From Streptosporangium canum (GTDB lineage: Bacteria; Actinomycetota; Actinomycetes; Streptosporangiales; Streptosporangiaceae): a DNA stretch of 64,000 nt. The notes below the pieces were generated by a model. That model was not told the DNA's origin. It saw only the letters and a program-made list of their open reading frames with translations, and searched no databases. This document shows positions 44,081-53,560 of this stretch, one piece after another. A program made the translations under genes and the position numbers. The stretch is from positions 79,664 through 143,663 of the forward strand of contig NZ_FOQY01000020.1 in assembly GCF_900113865.1 (NCBI RefSeq), written 5' to 3'. Positions within the stretch are counted from its first letter, which is position 1. Each line of letters begins with the position of its first letter.

Positions 44081-46105
44081 GTGCCGACCGACTCCATCGC
44101 CCCCACCGAAGACGTCTCCCCGAAGGCGGATCTGCCGCCGGTGGAGGAATTGCTGAGCACCGCCGTCGAGGCCGTCGGCGGGGTGGAGCGCCCCGGACAG
44201 ATCAAGATGGTGCAGGCGGTGCAGCACTCGATCCAGTCGGGTGACCACCTGGCCGTCCAGGCCGGCACCGGCACCGGCAAGTCCCTGGCCTATCTGATCC
44301 CCTCGATCCGCCACGCGATGACCTCCAAGGGCGCCGTGGTCGTCTCCACCGCCACCATCGCGCTCCAGCGCCAGCTCGTCGACCGCGACCTGCCCCGGCT
44401 CTCCGAGGCGCTCGCCCCGCAGCTCCCGCACGAGCCCACGTACGCGATCCTCAAGGGCCGCCGCAACTACCTGTGCCGCTACAAGGCCAGCGCGGGATGG
44501 CCCGACGACGAGCAGGACCAGCTCTTCGACCCGCGTGAGGTGAGCCTGACCGGGCGGATGGTCCAGCGCATCCAGGAATGGGCGCAGGAGACCGAGACCG
44601 GCGACCGCGACGAGCTCGTCCCCGGCGTCAACGAGCAGGCCTGGCGGCAGTTCTCGGTGAGCGCCAGGGAGTGCCTGGGCGCCACCCGCTGCCCGAGCGG
44701 GATGGAGTGCTTCGCCGAACTGGCCCGCGCCCGGGCCGGCGAGTCCGACGTCGTCGTCACCAACCACGCGCTGCTCGCGATCGACGCGATGGAGGACTTC
44801 CCCCTCCTGCCCGAGCACGAGGTGGTCGTGGTGGACGAGGCCCACGAGCTGGTCGACCGGGTCACCTCGGTGGTGACCGGCGAGCTGTCGGAGCCCATGG
44901 TCGCCCTGGCGGCGCGCCGGGTCGGCAAGCTGATCGAGCCACACCTCGGCGACCGGCTCGTGGAGGCCGGGGAGGATCTGAAGGCCCTGCTCGCCGTCGC
45001 GCCCGCCGGACGCCTCGACGAGCTCCCCGAGGTGCTCGGGCTGACGCTGGCCCTGACCCGCGACGCGGCGTGGGGGTGCATCACCGCCCTCGGGCCCCGG
45101 ATGAGCTCCGACAAGGACGACCCCGAGGGCGCGGGACTGCGCAAGGCCGCCTTCACCGCCCTGGACGAGGTCCACGACACCGCGCAGCGGATGCTGGACG
45201 CGTTCGGCCACGCCGAGGAGGTGGACCGGGCCGAGGTGGTCTGGCTGGAGGCGGGCACCGAACGCCGTCCGCCCCTGCTGCGGGTCGCTCCGCTGACCGT
45301 GGCCGGCATGCTCCGCGACAAGCTCTTCGGCGACCGCACGGTGATCCTGACCTCCGCCACGCTGGCTCTGGGCGGCGCGTTCGACGGGCTGGCCCGCCAG
45401 TGGGGGCTGGGCGCCAAGGAGGGGGGCAAGGAACGGTCCGGGTGGACCGGGCTGGACGTCGGCTCCCCCTTCGACCACCCGCGCAGCGGCATCCTCTACG
45501 TCGCCAAGCACCTGCCCCAGCCTGGCCGTGACGGTCTGCCCGAGGCCTACCTGGAGGAGATAACGGAGCTGATCGAGGCCACCGGCGGCCGGACCCTCGG
45601 TCTGTTCTCCTCGATGCGGGCCGCCAAGGCCGCCACCGAGGCCCTGCGGGACCGGCTGAGCGTGCCGCTGCTCTGCCAGGGCGACGACTCCACGATGCTG
45701 CTGGTCAAGCAGTTCTCCGAGGACGAGCCGACCTGCCTGTTCGGCACCCTGTCCCTCTGGCAGGGCGTGGACGTGCCGGGCCCCTCCCTGCGGCTGGTCA
45801 TCATCGACCGCATCCCCTTCCCCCGCCCGGACGACCCGCTGAGCTCCGCCCGCCAGCGCCACGTGGCCGCCAAGGGCGGCAACGGCTTCATGTCGGTCGC
45901 CGCCACCCACGCGGCCCTGCTGCTCGCCCAGGGCGCGGGCCGGCTGCTGCGCAGCCAGCACGACAAGGGAGTGGTCGCGGTCCTGGATCCCCGCCTGGCC
46001 ACGGCGCGCTACGCGGGTTTCCTGCGCGACTCGCTGCCGCCCTTCTGGCCCACCAACGACCCGGCGAAGGTCCGCGAGGCCCTCAGACGCCTGTCCGCGT
46101 CGTAG
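44081..46105 (+). CDS. dinG: ATP-dependent DNA helicase, DinG/XPD-like
   Basis: A 674-residue superfamily 2 helicase from a GTG at 44,081 (a TTG at 44,072 is possible). Residues near 62-68 (GTGTGKS) form Walker A, V251-D252-E253-A254-H255 the DEAH box. Cysteines C132, C198, C204 and C210 are in place to bind an iron-sulfur cluster as in XPD and DinG. RQRHVAAKGG and GAGRLLRS are the C-terminal helicase motifs. DinG proteins act on R-loops and damaged forks. Its end converges on the SGNH hydrolase gene over a duplicated GC-rich spacer. Confidence 0.92.
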   Translation: MPTDSIAPTEDVSPKADLPPVEELLSTAVEAVGGVERPGQIKMVQAVQHSIQSGDHLAVQAGTGTGKSLAYLIPSIRHAMTSKGAVVVSTATIALQRQLVDRDLPRLSEALAPQLPHEPTYAILKGRRNYLCRYKASAGWPDDEQDQLFDPREVSLTGRMVQRIQEWAQETETGDRDELVPGVNEQAWRQFSVSARECLGATRCPSGMECFAELARARAGESDVVVTNHALLAIDAMEDFPLLPEHEVVVVDEAHELVDRVTSVVTGELSEPMVALAARRVGKLIEPHLGDRLVEAGEDLKALLAVAPAGRLDELPEVLGLTLALTRDAAWGCITALGPRMSSDKDDPEGAGLRKAAFTALDEVHDTAQRMLDAFGHAEEVDRAEVVWLEAGTERRPPLLRVAPLTVAGMLRDKLFGDRTVILTSATLALGGAFDGLARQWGLGAKEGGKERSGWTGLDVGSPFDHPRSGILYVAKHLPQPGRDGLPEAYLEEITELIEATGGRTLGLFSSMRAAKAATEALRDRLSVPLLCQGDDSTMLLVKQFSEDEPTCLFGTLSLWQGVDVPGPSLRLVIIDRIPFPRPDDPLSSARQRHVAAKGGNGFMSVAATHAALLLAQGAGRLLRSQHDKGVVAVLDPRLATARYAGFLRDSLPPFWPTNDPAKVREALRRLSAS

Positions 46106-46152
46106 GGCCCGGGTTCACCGGTCGAGGGGTCCGGCGGATCGGCCGTCGTCGT

Positions 46153-46223
46153 CCCCGGCCCGCCCGGCCGGGGAGCGGCGGGCAGTCCTCACCCCCGGTC
46201 CGCCCAGCCGGGGAGCGGCGGGC
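46153..46223. repeat. 40-bp-period duplicate in the gap between convergent genes
   Basis: A 31-base block at 46,153-46,183 recurs at 46,193-46,223 with two differences. Both copies have GC-rich dyads and lie between the dinG stop and the SGNH hydrolase stop. Confidence 0.8.
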
Positions 46224-46264
46224 GGACCGTCCGGCCGTCGCCACCCCGCTCCCGGCCCGCCGGT

Positions 46265-47053
46265 TCAGGGGAAGATTCCCAGCTCCGGGCGCTTGGGGTC
46301 GAGGGCGTCGCCGGAGGAGCGGCCGCGCAGCCGGCGGATCACCCAGGGGCCAAGGTGCCGGCGCACCCACTGCACGTCCTCGCGGCGCTTGACCCCGGGA
46401 TCCACCCGGTCGCGGGGCGGCCAGGCCTTGCGCCAGTCGTCGTCGCAGTCGATCCCGAGCACCTCGCAGACCTTGGCGGCCACCAGCCGGTGACCCTCCT
46501 CGTTCATGTGCAGGCGGTCGTCGCTCCAGGCGCGCCAGTCGCGCAGGCCCTGCATCGACCACTGGTCCACCAGGCGGCAGCCGTACAGCTCGGAGATCGA
46601 CCTGACGTGCATGTAGAAGATCGCGAACGTGCCGCGGGCGCGGCGCATGATCGGGGTGTCGCGCGGGTCCACGCCGGTGAACAGCAGCACCTCGGCGCCG
46701 GTGGCCCGCAGATCGCGTACGGCTCCCGCCAGCTTCTTGGCCATCCGGTCGGGGTCGCTGCCCGGCCGGAGCAGGTCGTTGCCGCCGGCGCAGAAGCTGA
46801 CCAGGTCGGGTCGCATCCCGATCGCGCGCGGGACCTGGTGCTCGACGATCTGGTCGATGAGTTTGCCGCGCACGGCGAGGTTGGCGTAGCGGAACTCCGG
46901 ATCGAGCGCGGCCAGCCGCTCGGCGACCCGGTCGGCCCAGCCCCGACAGCGTCCGGCCCACGCCGGGTCCGCGCCGGGCCCGTCCACCGCGGGGTCGTTC
47001 ATGCCTTCGGTGAAACTGTCGCCGAGGGCGACGAAGGAACGGTAGCCGCTCAC
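46265..47053 (-). CDS. SGNH/GDSL-family hydrolase
   Basis: A 262-residue protein from the GTG at 47,053. FVALGDSFTEGMND is block I with the catalytic Ser, CAGGNDLL block III with Asn, and DRLHMNEEGH block V with the catalytic Asp and His. No signal peptide is seen, so it is probably cytoplasmic. The substrate of such esterases cannot be told from sequence. It lies downstream of aroB, separated by about 100 bases. Confidence 0.88.
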   Translation of the reverse strand: MSGYRSFVALGDSFTEGMNDPAVDGPGADPAWAGRCRGWADRVAERLAALDPEFRYANLAVRGKLIDQIVEHQVPRAIGMRPDLVSFCAGGNDLLRPGSDPDRMAKKLAGAVRDLRATGAEVLLFTGVDPRDTPIMRRARGTFAIFYMHVRSISELYGCRLVDQWSMQGLRDWRAWSDDRLHMNEEGHRLVAAKVCEVLGIDCDDDWRKAWPPRDRVDPGVKRREDVQWVRRHLGPWVIRRLRGRSSGDALDPKRPELGIFP

Positions 47054-47156
47054 CGGGCGCTCCCGGCGACGGCGTGCGGGGCGAGCGCGTGGGACCTCGG
47101 GCCGGAGCCGGCGACGGCGGCCCGGCCGGCGCGCCGCGCCGGGATCGCCCCGGGCC

Positions 47157-48233
47157 TCACCGGGCGACCTCCTCGTAGGCGGCTTCGAGCAGGGCCTCGG
47201 GCGGGTCCTCCAGCGGGGACACCTCCGCCAGGCCGTCCAGGACCACGAAGCGCAGCTTGGCGCCGCGGCTCTTCTTGTCCAGGCGCATGTGGTCACGGAG
47301 CTCGGGCCAGGCGTCGCGGCGGTAGGAGACGGGCAGCCCGACCGAGGTCAGGATGGACCGGGTCCGGTCCACGACGTCGGCGCCGATCCGGCCGTCCAGG
47401 CGGGACAGCTCCGCGGCGTAGACCATGCCGATGGCCACGGCCTCACCGTGGCGCATCCGGTATTCCTCGACCCGCTCGATGGCGTGGGCCAGGGTGTGCC
47501 CGTAGTTGAGGATCTCCCGCAGGCCGCCCTCGCGCAGGTCGGCGCCGACGACGTCGGCCTTGATCTGGATCTTCCGCTCGATCAGCTCGCGGGTGTGCCG
47601 CCCCTCGGGGAGCCGGGCGCCGGCGGGGTCGTCCTCGATGAGCGCCAGGATCGTCGGATCGGCGATGAAGCCGCCCTTGATGATCTCCGCGAGACCGCCG
47701 ACGTAGTCGTCGCGGGGCACCGAGACCAGGGTGGCCAGGTCGCACAGGACCCCGGCCGGGGGGTGGAAGGAACCGACCAGGTTCTTGCCCTCGGGGGTGT
47801 TGATCCCGGTCTTGCCGCCGACCGCGGCGTCGACCATGCCCAGCAGGGTGGTCGGCACCTGCACGACCTTGACGCCGCGCAGCCAGGTGGCGGCGGCGAA
47901 CCCGGCCAGGTCGGTGGTGGCTCCCCCGCCGACACCGACCACGGCGTCGGAGCGGGTGATGCCGTAGCGGCCGAAGGCCGACCAGAGCTGGGCGGCCACC
48001 TCGACCGTCTTGGCCCGCTCGCCGTCGGGCACCGGCAGCGGGACGACCGCGTATCCCGCGGCCTCGATCGCGCCGCAGACCGGCCGCGCGATCTCCGGCA
48101 GGCTCGCCGGGTGGATCACGGCGACGGTGCGGACCCCGGAGCCGAGCAGGCCGGGGAGCTCGCCGAGCACGCCGGTGCCGATCACCACGTCGTAGGGGGC
48201 GTCGCCGTGGACCTTGATCCTGGAGACCGTCAC
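47157..48233 (-). CDS. aroB: 3-dehydroquinate synthase
   Basis: Converts DAHP to 3-dehydroquinate, step two of the shikimate pathway. A 358-residue protein with [20 protein letters not shown] (NAD and metal region), [11 protein letters not shown] (zinc-binding His pair) and [15 protein letters not shown]. Normal length is about 350-360. Its ATG overlaps the aroK stop by 4 bases, so aroC-aroK-aroB form one leftward operon. Confidence 0.96.
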   Translation of the reverse strand: MTVSRIKVHGDAPYDVVIGTGVLGELPGLLGSGVRTVAVIHPASLPEIARPVCGAIEAAGYAVVPLPVPDGERAKTVEVAAQLWSAFGRYGITRSDAVVGVGGGATTDLAGFAAATWLRGVKVVQVPTTLLGMVDAAVGGKTGINTPEGKNLVGSFHPPAGVLCDLATLVSVPRDDYVGGLAEIIKGGFIADPTILALIEDDPAGARLPEGRHTRELIERKIQIKADVVGADLREGGLREILNYGHTLAHAIERVEEYRMRHGEAVAIGMVYAAELSRLDGRIGADVVDRTRSILTSVGLPVSYRRDAWPELRDHMRLDKKSRGAKLRFVVLDGLAEVSPLEDPPEALLEAAYEEVAR

Positions 48234-48733
48234 GGCCGCAGCCCCTTCACGATCTCGTCGACGACCTCGTCGGGCTTGCGCTCGTCGGTCGCCACGACGA
48301 CCGTGGCCAGCCCCTCGTAGATCGGACGGCGGGCGTCCATCAGCTTCTTGAGCTGGCTGCGCGGGTTCAGCACGAGCAACGGCCGCGCCGAGGCCAGGCC
48401 CACCCGCTGCACGGCCTGCGACAGGCCCACTTCAAGGTAGACCACCGAGTGGCCGGCCAGCAGCTCCCGCGTGGTCTCGGCCAGGACCGCGCCGCCGCCG
48501 AGGGAGAGCACGCCGTCGTGTTCGGCCAGCGCCAGCCGTACGGCCGCCGCCTCCAGCTCGCGGAAGCGCTCCTCGCCGTCTTCGACGAAGATGTCGCCCA
48601 CCGGCTTGCCCGCCACGACCTCCACGTCGGTGTCGGTGTCGCGGAAGGCGGCCCCCAGGCGGTCGGCCAGCAGCCGGCCGACGGTCGACTTGCCCGATCC
48701 GGGAGGGCCGATCAGAACTACGCGGGGACTCAC
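48230..48733 (-). CDS. aroK: Shikimate kinase
   Basis: A 167-residue kinase that phosphorylates shikimate with [15 protein letters not shown] (residues 9-20) is Walker A, and FRDTDTDVE and FRELEAAAV bind the substrate; LSLGGGAVL is Walker B-like. Cytoplasmic. It lies 34 bases after aroC and overlaps aroB. Confidence 0.96.
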   Translation of the reverse strand: MSPRVVLIGPPGSGKSTVGRLLADRLGAAFRDTDTDVEVVAGKPVGDIFVEDGEERFRELEAAAVRLALAEHDGVLSLGGGAVLAETTRELLAGHSVVYLEVGLSQAVQRVGLASARPLLVLNPRSQLKKLMDARRPIYEGLATVVVATDERKPDEVVDEIVKGLRP

Positions 48734-48767
48734 TGCGCCTCCTCTGGCTGCTCGCCGGGCTTCCCGC

Positions 48768-49946
48768 TCACTTGATCACCATCGATGAGAGGTAGCCGGA
48801 CAGGTTGCGGGCGACCTCCTCGACGGAGTCGCCGCCGAACTTCTCGATCGCGGCGTCGGCGAGGATCAGCGCGACCATCGCCTCGGCGACGATCGCGGCG
48901 GCCGGGACCGCGCACACGTCGGAGCGCTCGTGGTGGGCCTTGGCGGCCTCGCCGGTCAGCACGTCGATCGTGGCCAGTGCCCGGGGCACGGTGGAGATCG
49001 GCTTCATCGCCGCGCTGACGCGCAGCGGCTCGCCGTTGGTCATCCCGCCCTCGACGCCGCCGGCCCGGTTGGTGATGCGGCGCACGCCGTCGGCGGTGTT
49101 CTCGATCTCGTCGTGGGCCCGGGAGCCGGGACGGCGCGCGGTCTCGAAGCCGTCGCCGACGGCGACGCCCTTGATCGCCTGGATGCCCATCAGCGCGGCG
49201 GCGAGGCGGGAGTCGAGGCGGCGGTCCCAGTGGGTGTAGCTGCCCAGGCCCGGCGGCAGGCCGTAGGCGAGCACCTCGACGACGCCGCCGAGGGTGTCGC
49301 CCTCCTTGTGGGCCTTGTCGATCTCGGCGACCATCGCGGCGCTGCCGGCCGGGTCGGCACAGCGCACTGGGTCGGCGTCGACCGCCTCCATGTCGCCGGG
49401 GCCCGGGACGATGCCCTGCGTGGCCCGCGCCGCGCCGATCGAGACGACGTGGCTGACGATGTCGACGCCGAGTGCCTGCTTGAGGAAGTTCTTGGCGACC
49501 TGGCCGAGGGCCACGCGGGCGGCGGTCTCGCGGGCGCTGGCCCGGTCGAGCACCGGGCGGGCGTCGTCGAAGCCGTACTTCTGCATGCCGGCGAGGTCGG
49601 CGTGGCCGGGGCGCGGACGCGAACGCGGCGCGTTGCGGGCCTGGCCCTCCAGCAGCGCCGGGTCCACCGGGTCGGCGGCCATGACGGTCTCCCATTTGGG
49701 CCACTCGGTGTTGCCCACGCGAATGGCGATGGGGCTGCCGAGCGTGCGGCCGTGCCGCACGCCGCCCACGACGTTCACCACGTCCTGCTCGAACTTCATC
49801 CGGGCACCGCGGCCGTAGCCCAGGCGACGCCTGGCCAGTGCTCCGTCGATATCGGCCGTGGTCACTCCCACCCCGGCGGGCAGGCCTTCCAGGATCGCGA
49901 CGAGCTCAGGGCCGTGGGACTCTCCAGCGGTCAACCAGCGCAACAT
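48768..49946 (-). CDS. aroC: Chorismate synthase
   Basis: Makes chorismate from EPSP using reduced FMN. A 392-residue protein from the ATG at 49,946, with [13 protein letters not shown] at the N-terminus, [24 protein letters not shown] near the end, and [14 protein letters not shown]. The [12 protein letters not shown] start is typical of actinobacterial enzymes; longer upstream sequence is not family-like. First gene of the aroC-aroK-aroB operon. Confidence 0.97.
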   Translation of the reverse strand: MLRWLTAGESHGPELVAILEGLPAGVGVTTADIDGALARRRLGYGRGARMKFEQDVVNVVGGVRHGRTLGSPIAIRVGNTEWPKWETVMAADPVDPALLEGQARNAPRSRPRPGHADLAGMQKYGFDDARPVLDRASARETAARVALGQVAKNFLKQALGVDIVSHVVSIGAARATQGIVPGPGDMEAVDADPVRCADPAGSAAMVAEIDKAHKEGDTLGGVVEVLAYGLPPGLGSYTHWDRRLDSRLAAALMGIQAIKGVAVGDGFETARRPGSRAHDEIENTADGVRRITNRAGGVEGGMTNGEPLRVSAAMKPISTVPRALATIDVLTGEAAKAHHERSDVCAVPAAAIVAEAMVALILADAAIEKFGGDSVEEVARNLSGYLSSMVIK

Positions 49947-50004
49947 GGTGACAAGTCTTCCATGTGCCGCCCACTGAAATGGCCTCGGCTCATCAGGTGA
50001 GACG

Positions 50005-50454
50005 TCAGCCGAGGCCGGCGGTGGCCGCGCGCTGGACCTCGGCCGATCTGCGCAGGAAATCAAGGATGAGTTCGAGCTGCTCGTCGGTGTAGGTGGCGTA
50101 CAGCTCCTCCAGACCGCGGACCAGGTCCTCGAACAGCGCTCCGAACCCGGCGATGCCGTCGTGCCTGATCTCCACGATGACCCGGCGCCGGTCCTCGGTG
50201 TCGCGTGTCCGCCGGACGAAACCTTTGCGCTCCAGCCGGTCGATCAGCCCGCTCACCGAGGCCGGGGTCAGGCCGGAGTGCTCGGCGATCTCCCCTGCGG
50301 CGAGCGGGCCCAGCCGCCGCAGCAGGTCGAGCGTCTTCTCCTCGGTCATGCCCAGGCCCATCCGCGCGCTGACCGCGGTGTGGAACATCACGGTGGTGTT
50401 GCCGTGCTTGCGGCCCGCCTCGGCCAGGGCCGCCAGCAGTCGCTCTCTCGACAC
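50005..50454 (-). CDS. MarR-family transcriptional regulator
   Basis: A 149-residue winged-helix protein. [34 protein letters not shown] is the recognition helix and wing of MarR proteins. The gene is preceded by a partial dyad TTAG...CTAA (50,480-50,493). It probably binds there and regulates itself, perhaps with the downstream aro operon, but the target is not certain. Confidence 0.9.
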   Translation of the reverse strand: MSRERLLAALAEAGRKHGNTTVMFHTAVSARMGLGMTEEKTLDLLRRLGPLAAGEIAEHSGLTPASVSGLIDRLERKGFVRRTRDTEDRRRVIVEIRHDGIAGFGALFEDLVRGLEELYATYTDEQLELILDFLRRSAEVQRAATAGLG

Positions 50455-50479
50455 GGCGAAGGCCCCCTCTCACATTTCG

Positions 50480-50493
50480 TTAGGCCGAACTAA
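50480..50493. promoter_or_regulatory. Dyad upstream of the marR gene
   Basis: TTAGGCCGAACTAA has TTAG/CTAA arms around a GC-rich centre (five of seven pairs match). It lies 26 bases upstream of the MarR start and is a candidate operator. Confidence 0.5.
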
Positions 50494-50545
50494 ATAATTC
50501 GCACAACGGGAGACTAATGGACGGCGGCCGGTCGGCGACCGGTGG

Positions 50546-51310
50546 TCAGAGGCCGGTGAGAACGGCCGCGAAGGCCCCCACGACCATGAAGGGGCCGAAG
50601 GGGATCTCGCTCTTGCGGCCGGCGCGGCGCAGGATCATCAGCGCGACTCCGTAGAGGCCGCCCGTGAGGAAGCCCAGGAAGGCCCCGGCGACCAGCGTGT
50701 CCCAGCCCAGCCAGCCGAGCGCGGTGCCGAGGGCCGCCGCGAGTTTGACGTCGCCCAGCCCCATGCCCGCCGGGTTGACCAGGAACAGCACCAGGTAGAA
50801 GGCCGCCAGGGCGAGCCCGCCCAGCCCGGCGCCGAGCAGGTCGTCGAACCGCCCTCCGAGCAGGGCCGTCGCCGTGAGCAGGCCGGTGGTGCCGAGGTAG
50901 GCGGCGAGGGTGAGCCGGTCGGGCAGCCGGTGGACGGCGGCGTCGACGAAGACCAGCGCGACGGCGACCACCGCCAGCCATCCGTAGGCGGCCAGTTCGA
51001 CCGCCGTCACGACCTCCGGCAGCGGCCCTGGCGGCTGCCCCGCCGCAACGGTGCCGGAGCGGGCCGTCCACACCGCGCGCAGGGCGAGGAGGGCCAGGGC
51101 CAGCGCGGTGACGAGCTCCACCGCCAGCGGCGGCGGCCCGATCCGCCCGGAACATCCGGGGCAGCGCGCGGCGGACAGCGGGGTGCCGCAGTGCGGGCAG
51201 TCCCTCCGGAGCGGCTCGCCCTCGGCCACCGAGTGCCGGACCACCAGGCCCCGCGTCCAGCGCCCGGCCGCCAGGCCGGTGAGCGCCGCCAGGACCGGCA
51301 GAAGGATCAC
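50546..51310 (-). CDS. Prepilin peptidase (type IV leader peptidase/methyltransferase)
   Basis: A 254-residue membrane protease from the GTG at 51,310. A four-cysteine cytoplasmic loop (CPHCGTPLSAARCPGC) is followed by GxGD-type catalytic motifs: FVDAAVHRLPDRL and GMGLGDVKLAAALG carry the two aspartates. About six to seven membrane segments are present. It cleaves and usually methylates prepilin-like signal peptides; no pilin gene is seen in the window. Confidence 0.88.
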   Translation of the reverse strand: MILLPVLAALTGLAAGRWTRGLVVRHSVAEGEPLRRDCPHCGTPLSAARCPGCSGRIGPPPLAVELVTALALALLALRAVWTARSGTVAAGQPPGPLPEVVTAVELAAYGWLAVVAVALVFVDAAVHRLPDRLTLAAYLGTTGLLTATALLGGRFDDLLGAGLGGLALAAFYLVLFLVNPAGMGLGDVKLAAALGTALGWLGWDTLVAGAFLGFLTGGLYGVALMILRRAGRKSEIPFGPFMVVGAFAAVLTGL

Positions 51311-51418
51311 GGGGCCTCCCCGGCCTGCGCCGCCCACGGACCGCCGCCTGCTCGCTCGCCGCGATCCTCCACGGGCCGACCATATCCGGCCCATGTCCCC
51401 GTGTCCCGGGGAAGAGGG

Positions 51419-51970
51419 TCAGTCCCGCCCGCGGAACGGCCAGCCGAACCGTCGCCGGGGGGCCGGCGCCGCCTCTTCCATCCGCGCCACGGTGACCTCG
51501 GGTCCGAGCTGGTCGACGGTGCCCGACTCGACCGCGGCGAACGCCCGCAGGACGCCCCCCTCGATCACGAAGGGCACCGGCCCCGCCACGTCGATCACCA
51601 CCGCGGCCGCGTTCTCGTGCACCGCCGCCTGGCAGACCTGGAGGGTGGTGGCCTGGATGGGCCGGGCGTCGGGGCGCCAGAGCCGCAGCGGCTCGACCCC
51701 GGTGAAGGCGAGCACCGCCTCGCGCCCGTCGTTGCCGATGAGCTTCGGCAGGGCCATCTCGCTCTCCTTCTCCTGCCGCAGGCCGTGCTCCCCGACCTCC
51801 GACTCCGTCAGCAGGGCCACCACCGGGACGAGCAGCCGGGCTCCGCCCAGCGCGGCTATCACCGCCCCGGCGTCGGCCGTACCGGCGGAGAAAGCCGCGA
51901 GCGCGGACGAAACGGAGGCGTCGGCGCTGCCGTCGTCATCGGGGACCAGGGGCTGGGGAATGCTCGGCAC
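51419..51970 (-). CDS. SseB-family protein
   Basis: A 183-residue protein from the GTG at 51,970. The SseB N-terminal domain appears as ALAAFSAGTADAGAVIAALGGARLLVPVVA and PKLIGNDGREAVLAFTGVEPL. The final residues RRRFGWPFRGRD are basic. SseB family members may assist type VII-related or other systems, but no direct role is known for this one. It is isolated, with a tandem-repeat stretch upstream. Confidence 0.75.
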   Translation of the reverse strand: MPSIPQPLVPDDDGSADASVSSALAAFSAGTADAGAVIAALGGARLLVPVVALLTESEVGEHGLRQEKESEMALPKLIGNDGREAVLAFTGVEPLRLWRPDARPIQATTLQVCQAAVHENAAAVVIDVAGPVPFVIEGGVLRAFAAVESGTVDQLGPEVTVARMEEAAPAPRRRFGWPFRGRD

Positions 51971-51984
51971 GGATCCGGAGCCTA

Positions 51985-52190
51985 CCCGCGACCGGCGGGG
52001 AGGCGAGAACGCCGGGGCCCTGAGTTCAGGGAAGGCGGGGGGCGAGAACTCCGGGACCCCGAGTCCCGGGAGGCCCGGCAGGCGCGGGAAGGCGGGGGCG
52101 AGAACTCCGGGACCCCGAGTCCCAGCAGGCCCGGCAGGCCCGGGAAGGCGGAGGCCAGGACTCCGGGGCCCGGAGTCCTGGAGAAACCGG
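51985..52190. repeat. Degenerate 56-57-bp tandem repeats with internal hairpins
   Basis: GAAGGCGG-containing blocks start near 52,031, 52,088 and 52,144 (periods 57 and 56), with a weaker copy near 51,990. Each unit carries a dyad such as GGACTCCG/CGGAGTCC or GGGAC/GTCCC. They sit upstream of the leftward SseB-like gene and before the small gene at 52,269. Confidence 0.75.
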
Positions 52191-52268
52191 GACACCAGCC
52201 CCATGCGGACGGGTCCGGGGACGGGCGACGATCCTCCTGTCGGGGAATTCGGACGGAAGGGAGCGGTC

Positions 52269-52385
52269 ATGCTGGAGACGGTCGAGCGCGGTCGGCGGGC
52301 AGGAGAGTCCCGGGCGGCACGCGTCGTGGTCGAGGTCCTGTTCTTCGCCGCGGCCCTCGGGGTCGTCTACGCGTTCTGGGGCTGA
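52269..52385 (+). CDS. 38-residue membrane microprotein
   Basis: MLETVERGRRAGESRAARVV at the start is basic and polar, and VVVEVLFFAAALGVVYAFWG at the end is a single membrane segment. A GGAAGGGAG ribosome-binding site lies 7-15 bases upstream, and codon use fits the genome. No family recognised. It could be a real small protein or a fortuitous ORF next to the repeats. Confidence 0.5.
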   Translation: MLETVERGRRAGESRAARVVVEVLFFAAALGVVYAFWG

Positions 52386-52441
52386 CCCGTCCGGACGCGG
52401 TACGGCCCGCACGGGGGGCAGGCCGTACCGGCCGGGACGGA

Positions 52442-53533
52442 TCAGCCGAGGTCGGCGATGGCGGCGACCGGGCCACCGCCGCTGGGACCCTGGTGGACCG
52501 CGGCGACCGAGACGAAGACGGCCGGGTCGCCGGTGACGCTGGCCGCGACACCGCCGACGGTGGCCTTGATCTGGCGGTGCCAGTGCACGTCGGAGTCGTC
52601 GAGCATGATGTTGCGGCGGCCGCGGACGCTGCCCGACGGGTCGGCCTCGCACTTCATGAAGACGTTGACCAGCCTGTCGCCCAGGTCGGACGGGTGGGGA
52701 CGGTCGGGCAGGTCGATGCCGCTGGAGCGGATCGCCTCCCAGATCCCGTCGGCGTCCAGCGCGTCCTTCATGACCGAGTGGCCGATCCGGTAGCGGCCGC
52801 CGATGCCGCGCACGTTGCCGACGACCACGATCTGCGCGCGGTCCAGCTCGACGCCCGAGGAGCAGGACGCGACCGAGGAGTACAGCGACAGGTCACGGTG
52901 GATCTGGTCGGCTGTGGGCATCTCGATCTCGCCGAGCGCGACCGCGACGCCGAGCGCGGTGGTGGAGTTGGAGATGTCCATGGACGGTCCGGTGTCCTCG
53001 ATCACCACGTCCTTGCCCCGGGACTTGGCGTCGTTGATGGTGGCCAGGGTCAGCAGGGGCGTCTTGGTCTGGACGTAGTGGACGTCGGCGGGATCGTCGA
53101 TCCCGGCGATCTTCATGGCCTCGCGCACTCCGGCGGCGACCTTCTCCACCATCGCGGGACGGCCGATGTCCTCGGGGAGGATGACGTCGCTCATCGCGAT
53201 GCCGACGCTGACGCGCGGCTCGTCGCCCGGCTCGGCGGCCGCGGTGGTGGCGAAGATCGTCGCGTGCGGGCTCAGCACGCCGTCGGTGCCGCCGGACCAC
53301 ACCAGCGGGACGCTCTCGGGGGACGGGTGGCCCTTGGCGGCGAGCACCTCGCGGAAGGCACGGTCGGCCAGGATGCGGGTGTAGTCGTTGACCCCGCCGT
53401 TGCCCTCGGTCTTGCCGATGACCGCGAGCACCCGGTGGGCCTCGATCACCCCGTCGTCGATGAGCCTGGTCAGCCCGGAGGCGTCGGTCACGCTCTCGAT
53501 GGCCACCTTGCGCACTTCAATCGGTTCCGGCAT
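52442..53533 (-). CDS. Barbiturase/cyanuric-acid-hydrolase family ring-opening amidohydrolase
   Basis: A 363-residue protein; the ATG at 53,533 follows AAGGTGG. The family's three repeated units each carry a Ser and Lys. Visible are the [13 protein letters not shown] block, [12 protein letters not shown] and [15 protein letters not shown], and the lysine-bearing KTEGNGG and KTPLLT blocks. Members open cyanuric acid or barbituric acid rings. The adjacent carbamate kinase (28 bases away, same direction) suggests that a ring-opened, carbamoyl-containing product is used. The exact substrate cannot be read from sequence. Confidence 0.85.
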   Translation of the reverse strand: MPEPIEVRKVAIESVTDASGLTRLIDDGVIEAHRVLAVIGKTEGNGGVNDYTRILADRAFREVLAAKGHPSPESVPLVWSGGTDGVLSPHATIFATTAAAEPGDEPRVSVGIAMSDVILPEDIGRPAMVEKVAAGVREAMKIAGIDDPADVHYVQTKTPLLTLATINDAKSRGKDVVIEDTGPSMDISNSTTALGVAVALGEIEMPTADQIHRDLSLYSSVASCSSGVELDRAQIVVVGNVRGIGGRYRIGHSVMKDALDADGIWEAIRSSGIDLPDRPHPSDLGDRLVNVFMKCEADPSGSVRGRRNIMLDDSDVHWHRQIKATVGGVAASVTGDPAVFVSVAAVHQGPSGGGPVAAIADLG

Positions 53534-53560
53534 GCCTGCCACCTTCCAATCGGGTCGTGT

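Noticed and set aside
48730..49704. Gly/Arg-rich minus-strand frame overlapping aroC
   Set aside because: It is an out-of-frame shadow; aroC is fully supported in its own frame by family motifs.
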